Shown here piece after piece: positions 14,316-22,337 of a stretch of 29,457 bases of DNA. The DNA is taken from positions 1 through 29,457 of IMG/VR virus record IMGVR_UViG_3300033145_000886; one strand, written 5' to 3'. Each line of letters begins with the position of its first letter. Positions within the stretch are counted from its first letter, which is position 1. The notes below the pieces were generated by a model that was not told the DNA's origin, did no database searches, and worked only from the letters and a program-made list of their open reading frames with translations. The translations under genes were made by a program, and so were the position numbers. The stretch comes from a virus.

Positions 14316-16915
14316 TATGCCACCGCTCCCTTGTACCCGCCCCGGTAGTCGATCGGGGTCCCGGCGTACTCATGCCGGATCTTGTGCCGGACTTTGTCCG
14401 CCACGAATACCTGCTCGCTCTGCGGGGAATCGGCCACGAACATCTCCGGCTCTTCGCGGCCGTTGAGATATGCCATCTCGATCAGCTCGGCGATTTCCGG
14501 CGGGAGCGTCATGTACCAGTCGTTTGCATCCGCGTTCAGCAGGCTCAGCGTGTGGCCTTTCACCTGGCCAAAAAGCGGATTCGGGAGCTTAGTCGTGAGG
14601 TCGTTTGAAGAGTAATAGAACTCCTCTTTTTCAACCCTTCCGATCAGGTCCTTCAGGGCTGTCGGGCCGGTCACGTTAACAACCACATCCTGCCCATCCA
14701 GCAGCCCCAGATACTTGCCCGAGTCTTTCTCCGTCATGTTTGCCAGGGCCTTCCAGCCGACGAGTGCAGTCGCATGGGAAAGGGCCGTGGAGCCTAAGTT
14801 CCCGTGGCCCGAGGTGAATACCGCAGTCCCGTCCGTGCAGTTGCTGTTGTTGATATACATGTTCCACACATACTGTCCGTGTGTCCGCCGCGCCGACCTG
14901 GCGAGTCCGTTGATCAGCCTCTGGATGATCGAGATGTCGTCGTTGACGATGGTCTTTCTGGTGATCGTCAGGAGGTTCCCTTTGGTGCCGACCGAGTAGG
15001 TCGATTCCTCGTCGGTTACGGCGGCGATCTCTTCATAATCCGCAGCCTCGGGGTCCACGTCCGCCAGGTCCGGGAACCCGCCCACGAGCACGGCCTCCTG
15101 TGTCCTGAAATCCTTCGCGGATTTTTTCACGCTCACAAGAAGCCCTTCAAGGTAATCGGTCTCCTTGTAGATCTTGACCAGCCGCCTGCCGAGCGTGTTG
15201 CCCAGCACGTAGGTAAACGTGGCGCTGGTAATGTCCATCCTTGCCCGGAGATCCGCCGGCAGTTTTTTGCGATTGAAAAAGCCGGTCACTCGAGGGTCGC
15301 CCGTGAAGAACGTGTACATCTCTCGCAGGCCCCTGAACGCAGGCACATCATCGTAATCCTGTACGTCCTGCACGCTCCGGGTCTGAAAACCCGCGGAACC
15401 GAGTCGCTCCAGGAAAAACGGGTCATGATCCAGGGTCTCCATGCGCGCCAGGGCCACCACGTCTTCTTTTGACAGGCCGAACATCCGGTCCGCTGCCATC
15501 TGTGCGCGCTCGATGGTGCCGATGCCGACATTGATCTCGGATGCGGGTATTGGATCGTTGCCGCCCGCGGGTTCGGCCATCTTGGCCAGATAGTCTTTTT
15601 CGTCATTGATAGCCGTGCCCAGCTCGTCGGGCTCGAATACCCGGCCCTCAAATATCTTCTGGATGCGCTTTCTGGCCAGGCCCGGCAGATCACTGGACGC
15701 CAGCTTCTCTTTCAGGTCCATCTCGCAGCGCAGTTTTGCCAGGTCGTCCTGGGTGACAGCCTGCGGCTCGCCGCCTCCGCCGTCGCCAGGGGTGTTGCCA
15801 TCCCCGCCGCCGCCATCGGCCGCGGGCTCCATTGCCATGCGCGCGAGCTCGGTCACTTCCTCATCGGAAACAGAGTCAAACTCTTTCCCTTTGAGCAGAT
15901 CGGGCCGCGCTTTTGAGATCATGTCCCAAAGTTGCTGCTTGTCCATAACTGCCTCCTTCTGGGCCGCTACGGCCCGGTTGAATTTTCCGCCCGCTGCAGG
16001 ACGGGTTACAATGTCCACGCTGTCTGCCGCCAGGAACTTCAGCAGCTTGAAAACCGGCCTGTCCTCAACGACTTCTTTCTTGGCCCGCACGGGCGCGTCA
16101 TAGCTCAGGCCGTAAACTTTTTCGCCCTCCTTCATGGCTTCCAGCAGGTTTTTCCCTAACCATTTTGCTGAATCCAGGAAGTGAAGAACCCCATTCAATC
16201 CCCGACCGGCCGCGTGCTTTACGTTGTCGATCCAGGCTACCTTATTTTTGACCAGCAGGCTCTTTATGTCGAACAGGGCATCCGGCACGTGCGTCGCTCC
16301 CTGTGGAAGCTGGTAAAGGTTGACGTCCACGCCTTCGAACAGTCCCTCGGCCTCTGCGTCGCGCAGCGCATCATCCGGGATGTACCAGCCATTTTTTGTA
16401 AAGCCGGGCTCGCAGATGGTCACGTCCCAGGCCATGCCGAGCGGGTCTTTGGCCTGGCCGAGCCTTAACAGGATCTCGATGCCGTCATCCATTTCCGACT
16501 GCCGGCTTCTTGCCTCCACCCAGCTATGCTCGACCTCCGTGGACTCGCTGCCAAGCTGAACCTCGCCGTCCAGGATAGAGTACGCGACCTTGTAATATTT
16601 GCCGTCATTTGAGTAGATGAGATATGCCCCGTAAACCTCGCGGACCCAGGCGTCTTTTCCCTCCCTGTCCTGAAGGGCGTCGTAGAGCATGTTCCGGATA
16701 TCGTCCAGGCTCACGTCCGTGTCCTGCTTTGCCCGCCACTTATCGTCATCGTCTCTTTCATATTTCTGTTTAATCGCGCCCCAGGCTGCCTGCCGGGCCT
16801 TGTCCTCGTCGTCATCTTTTGCCAGGGCTGCATTAAAAACCTTCACCCCGATCTTGATCGCGCCCTTGGGCAGGTTCTTCATCCAGTCCGGCGGTTTTTT
16901 CACTGTGTATGGCAT
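14315..16915 (-). CDS. ChaB-like/maturation protease/scaffold/major capsid polyprotein, 866 aa
   Basis: Residues 1-60 (D-W-M-K-N-L-P-K-G-A-I-K, A-R-Q-A-A-W-G-A-I-K) match the ChaB-type domain often found in phage head proteins. Residues about 90-315 look like a prohead protease: H245 in G-V-L-H-F-L-D, S271 in Y-G-L-S-Y-D, and a closing S-V-D-I-V-T-R-P-A-A-G-G (299-310) typical of S78-like enzymes. A Gly-rich linker (366-384) and helical scaffold-like part follow. From about 475 the HK97-fold capsid begins, including T-I-T-R-K-T-I-V-N-D-D-I-S-I-I-Q-R and a late H-G-N-L-G-S. An internal start at M324 gives a protease-free product. The usual separate protease, scaffold and capsid genes are joined here. 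Confidence 0.8.
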   Translation of the reverse strand: MPYTVKKPPDWMKNLPKGAIKIGVKVFNAALAKDDDEDKARQAAWGAIKQKYERDDDDKWRAKQDTDVSLDDIRNMLYDALQDREGKDAWVREVYGAYLIYSNDGKYYKVAYSILDGEVQLGSESTEVEHSWVEARSRQSEMDDGIEILLRLGQAKDPLGMAWDVTICEPGFTKNGWYIPDDALRDAEAEGLFEGVDVNLYQLPQGATHVPDALFDIKSLLVKNKVAWIDNVKHAAGRGLNGVLHFLDSAKWLGKNLLEAMKEGEKVYGLSYDAPVRAKKEVVEDRPVFKLLKFLAADSVDIVTRPAAGGKFNRAVAAQKEAVMDKQQLWDMISKARPDLLKGKEFDSVSDEEVTELARMAMEPAADGGGGDGNTPGDGGGGEPQAVTQDDLAKLRCEMDLKEKLASSDLPGLARKRIQKIFEGRVFEPDELGTAINDEKDYLAKMAEPAGGNDPIPASEINVGIGTIERAQMAADRMFGLSKEDVVALARMETLDHDPFFLERLGSAGFQTRSVQDVQDYDDVPAFRGLREMYTFFTGDPRVTGFFNRKKLPADLRARMDITSATFTYVLGNTLGRRLVKIYKETDYLEGLLVSVKKSAKDFRTQEAVLVGGFPDLADVDPEAADYEEIAAVTDEESTYSVGTKGNLLTITRKTIVNDDISIIQRLINGLARSARRTHGQYVWNMYINNSNCTDGTAVFTSGHGNLGSTALSHATALVGWKALANMTEKDSGKYLGLLDGQDVVVNVTGPTALKDLIGRVEKEEFYYSSNDLTTKLPNPLFGQVKGHTLSLLNADANDWYMTLPPEIAELIEMAYLNGREEPEMFVADSPQSEQVFVADKVRHKIRHEYAGTPIDYRGGYKGAVA
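15944..15958 (-). promoter_or_regulatory. Internal ribosome binding site and in-frame ATG within the capsid polyprotein
   Basis: On the minus strand AAGGAGG (15958-15952) lies five bases before an in-frame ATG (15946), codon 324. The product, M-D-K-Q-Q-L-W-D-M, would be 543 residues: scaffold plus capsid without the protease. It is stronger than the site before the full-length start, recalling lambda C/Nu3. Confidence 0.75.
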
Positions 16916-16927
16916 CTTCTCCCCCTC

Positions 16928-16962
16928 TCAGCTTTGAGCTTTGAGCCTTCAGCTTTGAGCTA
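16928..16962. repeat. AGCTTTGAGC heptamer array
   Basis: Five plus-strand units (AGCTTTG, AGCTTTG, AGCCTTC, AGCTTTG, AGC) lie between the capsid gene start and the preceding gene, and encode the last residues of the latter. Confidence 0.85.
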
Positions 16963-17227
16963 TTTTTTTCTTCTTCGCTCCTGTTATCGGCTTCATCTTC
17001 TTGCGGATCTTGCCGTCCACCTGTATCTCCGTGAGAGGAACAAAGCCCTCTTCCTTTTCATCACCCCTCTTGTAACGCACCTTTGCCCCGCCATGCGTCA
17101 CGATCACGGCCTCGCCGCTTTCCGGGTAATAATTGCTCGTAAAAACGTGTTTTTTGCCGATGCCGTAAGCCTCGCAAGCCATAGCCAACATCTTTTCCCC
17201 GGCCTGATTTGTTTCTTTCTCTCCCAT
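16949..17227 (-). CDS. Small basic phage protein of unknown role, 92 aa
   Basis: I do not recognise it. It has a helical acidic start (MGEKETNQAGEKMLAMACEA), a beta-like middle (H-V-F-T-S-N-Y-Y-P-E-S-G-E-A-V-I-V-T) and a Lys-rich end (G-A-K-K-K-K-I-A-Q-S), whose last residues come from repeat DNA. AGGAGG precedes ATG 17227. It sits between the Mu F-like head protein and the capsid polyprotein, so a minor head role is possible. There is no signal peptide or membrane segment. Confidence 0.55.
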   Translation of the reverse strand: MGEKETNQAGEKMLAMACEAYGIGKKHVFTSNYYPESGEAVIVTHGGAKVRYKRGDEKEEGFVPLTEIQVDGKIRKKMKPITGAKKKKIAQS

Positions 17228-17253
17228 GATGCCCTCCTTTTGGTCGCTTCGCT

Positions 17254-17338
17254 CTCAGCTCAAAGTTGAAGGCTGAAGGCTGAAGGTAAAATGTTTTTTC
17301 TTTTATTCTTTGAGCTTTGAGCTTTCAGCTCTTAGCTT
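17254..17338. repeat. Inverted pair of AGCTTTGAGC-type arrays (potential long hairpin)
   Basis: Plus-strand AGCTCAAAGTTGAAGGCTGAAGGCTGAAG (in minus sense CTTCAGCCTTCAGC...) faces CTTTGAGCTTTGAGCTTTCAGCTC after a T-rich spacer. The two halves could pair in RNA. It lies in the gap between the Mu F-like gene and the 92-residue gene. Confidence 0.8.
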
Positions 17339-17397
17339 TATGCCGCCAGGCGTTCCGCTGTTTCATCCCAACTGGGATGATAAGGTATGCTGTATCA
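17338..17397 (-). other. In-frame UGA with downstream open frame and SECIS-like hairpin (candidate recoding site)
   Basis: The stop at 17397-17395 follows N-T-V-R-C-E. After it the same frame stays open for 18 codons (YSIPYHPSWDETAERLAA) to a TAA at 17340-17338. A perfect 7-bp stem TCATCCC/GGGATGA (17380-17363) with loop AGTT begins 14 bases after the UGA. The G at loop position 2 and the distance fit what I recall of bacterial SECIS rules. Plain chain termination is the simpler reading. Confidence 0.3.
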
Positions 17398-18171
17398 TTC
17401 ACACCGCACCGTGTTCTTTGCGGACCCCGCAGGATCTCGCGGATACATGAGCTTTTCGCCGCCCACAATGAACGGCTCGTCGACTTTTCTGACCTGGCCT
17501 TCGACTGCCAGATGGGCAAGCCTCGGCACCTGGCTGATATGAGAATGTCTCCACTCTTTCATCAGTCCCGGCACGACCAGCGCGGCCTTTTTTTTCCTCG
17601 CATGGCTTGCGGCTGAAAGCACCCGGCCCGCCTCGGTGCGGGTGATCGCCTCGGCCCGGTCTGCAATCGACTTGAAGATCGACTTGTCTTTCAAGTTCCG
17701 GCCGATCGCCCCCATGACTTCGTAGGGCGACTTCTGTCCCATCAGCCCCAGGGTCAGCTCGGTGTTGACCTTGCTCACCGCGCTTTTACTCAGGCCGCCC
17801 ACCAGGTCCGCTGAAAAATCCTGCATAATGGCCAGCACTGTATGATCGATCTGCGGGATTGCCTGTGCGATCCCGACCGTCTTGATCGGCAGGTCCACCA
17901 TGTCGATTCCGTGTTCCCAGAAGCCGCGCTGTATCTCCCTCAGCTCAATGCCGTATTGATCGCCGAACGCGTGAAGCGCTCTTTCAATGGCCCCTTTAAG
18001 TTCCGGCAGCCGGTATATTTCCCATTCAGTGGATGCCACCACAGCAGCCACTTCCTTGCGTGCATTGGCCAGCAGTTTTACAACCCGCTTGACAGCCGCA
18101 TCATTAAGGTTGTCCGCCTCTGCGATCAGCGCCTTGATCTTTCTCTGAAATGCCCGCTCTTTTTTAGTCAT
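17395..18171 (-). CDS. Mu F-like minor head (head morphogenesis) protein, 258 aa
   Basis: The C-terminal half shows the SPP1 gp7/Mu F pattern: I-T-R-T-E-A-G-R-V-L-S-A-A-S (about 175-190), K-E-W-R-H-S, R-L-A-H-L-A-V-E-G-Q (about 215-228), K-V-D-E-P-F-I-V-G-G-E-K-L-M-Y-P-R-D-P-A-G and N-T-V-R-C. It stands between portal and capsid, as expected for this portal-associated head protein. In homologues the motif normally runs N-x-x-C-x-C and on; here the second Cys position is a UGA stop. The start ATG 18171 lies within a heptamer repeat (CCAATGACT) and has no ribosome site. The helical N-terminal region (1-110) is of unknown role. Confidence 0.85.
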   Translation of the reverse strand: MTKKERAFQRKIKALIAEADNLNDAAVKRVVKLLANARKEVAAVVASTEWEIYRLPELKGAIERALHAFGDQYGIELREIQRGFWEHGIDMVDLPIKTVGIAQAIPQIDHTVLAIMQDFSADLVGGLSKSAVSKVNTELTLGLMGQKSPYEVMGAIGRNLKDKSIFKSIADRAEAITRTEAGRVLSAASHARKKKAALVVPGLMKEWRHSHISQVPRLAHLAVEGQVRKVDEPFIVGGEKLMYPRDPAGSAKNTVRCE

Positions 18172-18220
18172 TGGTCACTGGTCACTGGTCATCAATCGAC
18201 AATCATCAATCATCAATCAT
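18165..18220. repeat. Mosaic array: GTCATTG/GTCACTG heptamers joined to ATCAATC/GACAATC heptamers
   Basis: Plus-strand AGTCATTG-GTCACTG-GTCACTG-GTC passes directly into ATCAATC-GACAATC-ATCAATC units with one shared register. Two repeat families are spliced into one array, ending in CATCAG by the portal stop. It supplies the start codon of the Mu F-like gene. Confidence 0.85.
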
Positions 18221-19638
18221 CAGTCCAGATAGTCTTCCGTCACCTTGTCGCCGCCCTCTTTGGTCCCTTGTTCTACCGCATCGATCATTGCCTGCGCGTC
18301 AACCTCCACGCCGAGATGGCCGCAGATCATGGCAAAGATCCTGGTCGCCTCGTCCCGCGTGATCCACTTGTTTTGTTCTGCCACGGACAGGGCCGTTGCA
18401 AGCGGGGGCACGCCGTTGACTAATTTTGCCAGGTCCTTCTTTGAGATCTCCGGCATATTCACGGTGAAGCCGGTTGCAGCCTTTTCCTCTGACAGCCTGC
18501 CCGCAATCACTGCCTGGTCCACCTGGAACTGCAAAACCCGGTCGAGTATATGTTTTGCAAGCAACTGGCGCTGGTCCAGGTCTTTGATAGGCACCTGGCC
18601 GAACTGGTCGGCCTCGGTCTGGTATGCCTTGCCCCCACCGCCGAACCAGGACTCCGGGCGACGCGCAGCGCCCATGATAAAGGACTTGCCCATTTGAAAG
18701 CCTTTTGAGGCGTCGGGGGCCTTGATCTCCGGGACCACGGCGTTCCATTCCACATTCTCGTTGTGTGCCCGCACAGAGCCCGCCTCGGGGACCGGATTGT
18801 TCTGCAGCCACTCCCGGATCTGGTCTTCGTTCATGCCCTTTAAAAGTACGTCCCAGACAAAGTTGAGCATGAACTCGGCCCGCTCCAGATAGTTGAATCC
18901 GTAACGCTCCAGGCCGTCTATCCAGTCGAACAGCGTGAGAAAATCAGATCTACCCCTGGGCGAATTTGGGGGATGGTTGATCGAGAAGAAGAAGCAATCC
19001 CCCACCAGGAGGCCATGCGCCTTTGACATGGGATTGTTATCTTGCCGGATCACGGCATACTTCTTGCCCATGCGGCCGGCCCTGCCCTGCATCTTCACCT
19101 GCACGGCCTGCTTTACGTTTTGCCGGTTCACATAAACCTGCTTGATCTGCGAGGGGTCTTCGTATCTCAGGCGCACGTGGCCGTTGTGTGGATTTACGTC
19201 CACGGGCCAGCATTGCTCGCCTAACAGGCCCAGCCACATGATCTGATCGGGAAAATCGAGATCCATGTTGTTTTCCGGGTCCGCCCAGAAACGGTCGAGG
19301 ATCTCCTGCACGTCATCGTCGCCGGCAGCCACGGTGATCGGCTCCGCAAAGAGAAAGCCCTTGTCTAACAATGCCATGCCTCTTGTCATGGCCGAGTTGT
19401 CGAACATGAAGTATGCGATCTCAAACATCCGGTCCTGGTTGACCCCGGACAGATCCCGGCGCTGCGGGCCGGACGTCAGCCTCCGGTACCCCTCATTGTT
19501 CGGGTCGTAGTTTGCGGTGACCGGCAGGGCCATGCGGGCAGCCTTGACCTCTTCTTTCACGATCTCCCGAATCTCGGCCTCCGACCTCAGCCCCGGCGCA
19601 ATAAAACGCCCGATTTTTTCTCGTATATTTCTGATCAT
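18220..19638 (-). CDS. Portal protein, 472 aa
   Basis: Length and position between the large terminase and the Mu F-like protein fit a portal of the DUF935/Mu gp29-like or related SPP1/HK97 type. The sequence shows typical portal stretches: M-F-E-I-A-Y-F-M-F-D-N-S-A-M-T-R-G-M (about 75-92), W-P-V-D-V-N-P-H-N-G-H-V-R-L-R-Y-E-D-P (about 155-173), F-F-F-S-I-N-H-P-P-N-S-P-R-G-R-S, and a C-terminal E-Q-N-K-W-I-T-R-D-E-A helical part. The portal forms the dodecameric DNA gate. GAAGGGATGAC precedes ATG 19638. Subfamily assignment is uncertain. Confidence 0.85.
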   Translation of the reverse strand: MIRNIREKIGRFIAPGLRSEAEIREIVKEEVKAARMALPVTANYDPNNEGYRRLTSGPQRRDLSGVNQDRMFEIAYFMFDNSAMTRGMALLDKGFLFAEPITVAAGDDDVQEILDRFWADPENNMDLDFPDQIMWLGLLGEQCWPVDVNPHNGHVRLRYEDPSQIKQVYVNRQNVKQAVQVKMQGRAGRMGKKYAVIRQDNNPMSKAHGLLVGDCFFFSINHPPNSPRGRSDFLTLFDWIDGLERYGFNYLERAEFMLNFVWDVLLKGMNEDQIREWLQNNPVPEAGSVRAHNENVEWNAVVPEIKAPDASKGFQMGKSFIMGAARRPESWFGGGGKAYQTEADQFGQVPIKDLDQRQLLAKHILDRVLQFQVDQAVIAGRLSEEKAATGFTVNMPEISKKDLAKLVNGVPPLATALSVAEQNKWITRDEATRIFAMICGHLGVEVDAQAMIDAVEQGTKEGGDKVTEDYLD

Positions 19639-19661
19639 GTCATCCCTTCAATTATACATTT

Positions 19662-19722
19662 GCGCGTCCGTGTCCGTGATCCGTGTCCGTATCGTCAATC
19701 ATCAATCGACAATCAACAATCC
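19662..19722. repeat. GTGTCC array followed by ATCAATC/GACAATC heptamers
   Basis: Three GTGTCC-type units (19664-19691) are followed by CGTCAATC, ATCAATC, GACAATC and AACAATC. This is the last such array before a 7-kb stretch with none. It separates the terminase stop from the portal start. Confidence 0.85.
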
Positions 19723-21291
19723 CTACGCCGCTCTGCGGCGAAACCTCCCCATTATCCCGCCTGCCCTGGCAATCAGGCCCCTTCGCCCTCCGCTCATCGT
19801 CTCCCTCGGCTTCGGGTCTGTGCCCGCGCATGCGGCCCTGCTCACCTGCAACAGGCTCACCGCCCCCTCTAAGGCGTCCGGGCCGTCGTCATTGACGTTG
19901 CTATCCAGGATGTAGATCAACTGCTCAACGAGTAGATCCTGGTCGGAGTGGCCCTTTACGAATCGGAGGCGGCTGAATTCCACTAAGGGCGAGATCCGGT
20001 TGACGATTCGGGCCTCCTTGTCCGTGGCATGCTTCACTTTCGTAAGGTTGATGAACCGGCCCACTCTCTGCGCATGGTTCTGGTACGAGTCGATCAAAAA
20101 ATCTTCAAACATATTGATCTCAACACCCAGGCCGCAGCCGTACTCTTCGTCGATCTGCCAGGCCGCGGTCCACATCTCATTGACTGTGGCATGCCTGATC
20201 CATGCGTGCAGCACGTCCATTAACTGCGTCTCCGGATCAAGCCCCACGGCCACGATTGCCTTGTAGTCATTCGCCTGGCCGCTCTTTCCGGACGGGTCCA
20301 AAAAGGCCCTGATCTGCCATTCTTTCCGCACAAGAATGTCCACAAGCGGCACGTAAATGATCCACGATTCCTTGATGGGGCTGTCTTCCGCGCCCACGCG
20401 GTTGCGCATTTCCTTGTTGAACCGCACCGTGCCCATTTGACGCCTGCGCTTTTCCAGGCGCTCAAGGGGCCAGAGCGCGGGCCAAAGTGGTGTGCCGTCT
20501 TCACGGATGGCATCGTATTCCTTACCCGGATAAAGGGGATTGCCGTCTTCGTCTTTTGCGGAAAGCAACTGGTCCAGCACGGACCGGGGCGCAAATTTGT
20601 TGCCCACCATAGTGAAGCAAAAACCGTCTGCCAGCGAGCCCAGCACGGCCTGAAGCAGCCAGTCCAGGGCCTCCTTGACCAGCTTCGGATTTTTGACGTT
20701 CTTGTCGTTCTCCAGGTCGTCCACGATCACCCGGTCCGGCCTGTATTGCCTGTTCTTCAGGCCGCGGACTTTTTCGCCACGGCCCCTGGCCAGCACGCGC
20801 ACGCCGCTTGCCGTGACAAAGTCGTTCTCCTTCCACTTGCGGCCCCGGAATTCGCCGAAGTCGTGAATGATTCGCGGGTTTTCCTCAAGCTCAAGGCGGA
20901 TCGGCAGGGTAAATCCCGTGGCCTGATCGTTTGAATCCGAAATGATCATGATGAAATGTCGCAATTCGTAACAGGCATCATGCACGGGCACGCCAAGAGA
21001 GAAAAACGTGCTCTTTGCATGCTCCCTGGGGGCCGCAATAGGAACGATCTCGTCCCGGATATCCGCAAGCTCCGACCATTCCTCATGAAGCTCACCGAAG
21101 GGCTTGAAAAAATAATGCGGCAGGTAGGTCTTCATGAAGTACAACTTGTCCCAGCGCCCGCGCTCTTTGCGCTCGGCCTGCTTTTCGGGCGTGTCGTCCT
21201 CAAACGGAGAAACGCTTTTGCGAATCCAGTCTCTGAGATCCTCAGCCCACTGATCAAAACGATACTCTGTAATTTTAGGTCGCTTGCGCAT
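19723..21291 (-). CDS. Terminase large subunit, 522 aa
   Basis: This is the DNA packaging ATPase and nuclease. Walker A-like A-P-R-E-H-A-K-S lies at residues ~87-94 and Walker B D-R-V-I-V-D-D-L-E-N-D at ~186-196. The nuclease domain shows R-A-F-L-D-P-S-G-K-S-G (~328-338) and N-D-D-G-P-D-A-L-E-G-A (~467-477). The last residues are Arg-rich. I chose ATG 21291, five bases after GAGG; GTG/ATG starts up to 21324 would overlap the small terminase gene more. The end overlaps the last bases of the small subunit gene by 17 bases, a sign of coupling. Relation to the Mu gp28-type is plausible from neighbours. Confidence 0.92.
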   Translation of the reverse strand: MRKRPKITEYRFDQWAEDLRDWIRKSVSPFEDDTPEKQAERKERGRWDKLYFMKTYLPHYFFKPFGELHEEWSELADIRDEIVPIAAPREHAKSTFFSLGVPVHDACYELRHFIMIISDSNDQATGFTLPIRLELEENPRIIHDFGEFRGRKWKENDFVTASGVRVLARGRGEKVRGLKNRQYRPDRVIVDDLENDKNVKNPKLVKEALDWLLQAVLGSLADGFCFTMVGNKFAPRSVLDQLLSAKDEDGNPLYPGKEYDAIREDGTPLWPALWPLERLEKRRRQMGTVRFNKEMRNRVGAEDSPIKESWIIYVPLVDILVRKEWQIRAFLDPSGKSGQANDYKAIVAVGLDPETQLMDVLHAWIRHATVNEMWTAAWQIDEEYGCGLGVEINMFEDFLIDSYQNHAQRVGRFINLTKVKHATDKEARIVNRISPLVEFSRLRFVKGHSDQDLLVEQLIYILDSNVNDDGPDALEGAVSLLQVSRAACAGTDPKPRETMSGGRRGLIARAGGIMGRFRRRAA

Positions 21292-21754
21292 ATTGCCTCT
21301 TAAATGCCTTCGTGAGCGCATCAAAATTTCTTGCCAGGATCTTTAATCCCTGAGGATCTATGGTTTTCAGGGTTCCGGCAATAAATTCCAGATTTTTCAA
21401 AAACATGGTGGGCTCGTCCACATTGACGACCTGCGTCTCCTTTTTTGCGGTGATCCGCGCGAGCACGTCCTCAATGCCTTTCCACGCATGTATTAGCTGG
21501 GCCTTTTCCTGCGGGGACGCCGCATCGCCCGCGGCCTGGAGTGCATCAACCGAAAGTTTTAGTATCCGTATGCGTTTCTGCGAACGCGCCTGCTGAAAAA
21601 AATCCTTCATTTTTTTCCAGCTATATTCTTTTGCCCAATTTTTGAGCTGCGAAACGGACACGCCCGTTTGCGCGGACACCTCTTCAAACGTCCGACCCTC
21701 AAACACATACGCGGCCTGGCAATCATCAACCACATCAAAGGAATACTGGCTCAC
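21275..21754 (-). CDS. Terminase small subunit, 159 aa
   Basis: The first ~55 residues form a helix-turn-helix (A-Y-V-F-E-G-R-T-F-E-E-V-S-A-Q-T-G-V-S-V-S-Q-L-K-N-W), then long helices. This is the layout of small terminase DNA-recognition subunits. It directly precedes and overlaps the large subunit. The start is GTG 21754, overlapping the previous gene stop by GTGA, so translation is likely coupled; its own ribosome site is weak. In Mu-like phages this place is held by the DUF3486 or DUF1804-type protein; I cannot fix which family applies. Confidence 0.75.
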   Translation of the reverse strand: MSQYSFDVVDDCQAAYVFEGRTFEEVSAQTGVSVSQLKNWAKEYSWKKMKDFFQQARSQKRIRILKLSVDALQAAGDAASPQEKAQLIHAWKGIEDVLARITAKKETQVVNVDEPTMFLKNLEFIAGTLKTIDPQGLKILARNFDALTKAFKRQYAQAT

Positions 21755-22056
21755 GAGGCATTGACCCCCGGATCTTCAATTGTGCCTTCGAGCAGGTCCA
21801 CGCCCTTGGCCGCGAGGGTCAAAGTTTCTTCCATGCCGGATTCCATCACACCTTTTGTCGTTCGTGTTATGTAGCCGCGCTCGGCCAGATAATCGACAAA
21901 ACCGGAAAGCTCTCCCGGCGACACCAGTATGCCCGCATCTATCAGGCAGATGTCGATCGTGTGGAGACGCACGCCGTGCGGATAGTTAATTTTTAACACC
22001 CTCAGGATATATCCGCGGGCCTCGCGGTTCATCACTGCTTGAAATTTTTTGCTCAT
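21751..22056 (-). CDS. Winged-helix Mu-like phage protein (VpaChn25_0724-type), 101 aa
   Basis: The pattern N-R-E-A-R-G-Y-I-L-R-V-L-K, then G-I-L-V-S-P-G-E-L-S-G-F-V-D-Y-L-A-E-R-G-Y-I and T-L-A-A-K-G-V-D-L-L-E-G with a closing E-D-P-G-V matches a small winged-helix family that Mu-like phages encode just before their small terminase. The function is unknown; DNA binding in packaging or late control is possible. Start ATG 22056 has a GGGGAGAG site. It overlaps the preceding gene by ATGA and the next by GTGA. Confidence 0.75.
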   Translation of the reverse strand: MSKKFQAVMNREARGYILRVLKINYPHGVRLHTIDICLIDAGILVSPGELSGFVDYLAERGYITRTTKGVMESGMEETLTLAAKGVDLLEGTIEDPGVNAS

Positions 22057-22337
22057 CTATTTCTCTCCCCTATGTCTATTTTGCCGACGATTTCGAGCGT
22101 CTTGTCCAGCTTGTGCTGAAACGCCGCCATCGTGCGCACATAATCCTCGCGCAGTACAAACTCCCGCGGCAGGGTCTTTTCAAGGGCGCCCAGGTCGTCC
22201 TTGAGGCTCGCGGATCGCTCGGCCTGCACGCGAAAATCGTTTCGGAGGTTGTATAAATAAAATACAATCACACCGGACGCGATGCCCAGGACCACGTTAA
22301 AAACCATCAGGAAAACCCGGAACAATTCAGCACTCAT
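22053..22337 (-). CDS. DUF2730-like membrane protein, 94 aa
   Basis: A membrane helix spans residues ~6-28 (F-R-V-F-L-M-V-F-N-V-V-L-G-I-A-S-G-V-I-V-F). A helical, coiled tail (about 30-90) with S-L-K-D-D-L-G-A-L-E-K-T-L-P-R-E-F-V-L-R-E-D-Y follows. This is the shape of the DUF2730/Mu gp25 family, encoded at the start of Mu-like head modules. GGAGGG precedes ATG 22337. It is the first gene of the long leftward late run. Its promoter should lie in 22338-22497, but I see no clear minus-strand consensus there, as expected if a phage activator is needed. Confidence 0.7.
   Translation of the reverse strand: MSAELFRVFLMVFNVVLGIASGVIVFYLYNLRNDFRVQAERSASLKDDLGALEKTLPREFVLREDYVRTMAAFQHKLDKTLEIVGKIDIGERNR

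Noticed and set aside
15606-16103. 165-codon Ser/Pro-rich plus-strand frame
   Set aside because: It is antisense to the capsid polyprotein with typical shadow composition.
17363-17380. Intrinsic terminator
   Set aside because: The hairpin has no T-run after it and lies in the middle of a head operon; a SECIS-like or chance hairpin fits better.
18165-18220. CRISPR array
   Set aside because: The units are 7 bases and directly adjoining; there are no spacers of regular length and no cas genes.
18299-18811. 170-codon minus-strand frame inside the portal gene
   Set aside because: It is in another frame of the same strand with Arg/Gly-rich composition and no start signals.
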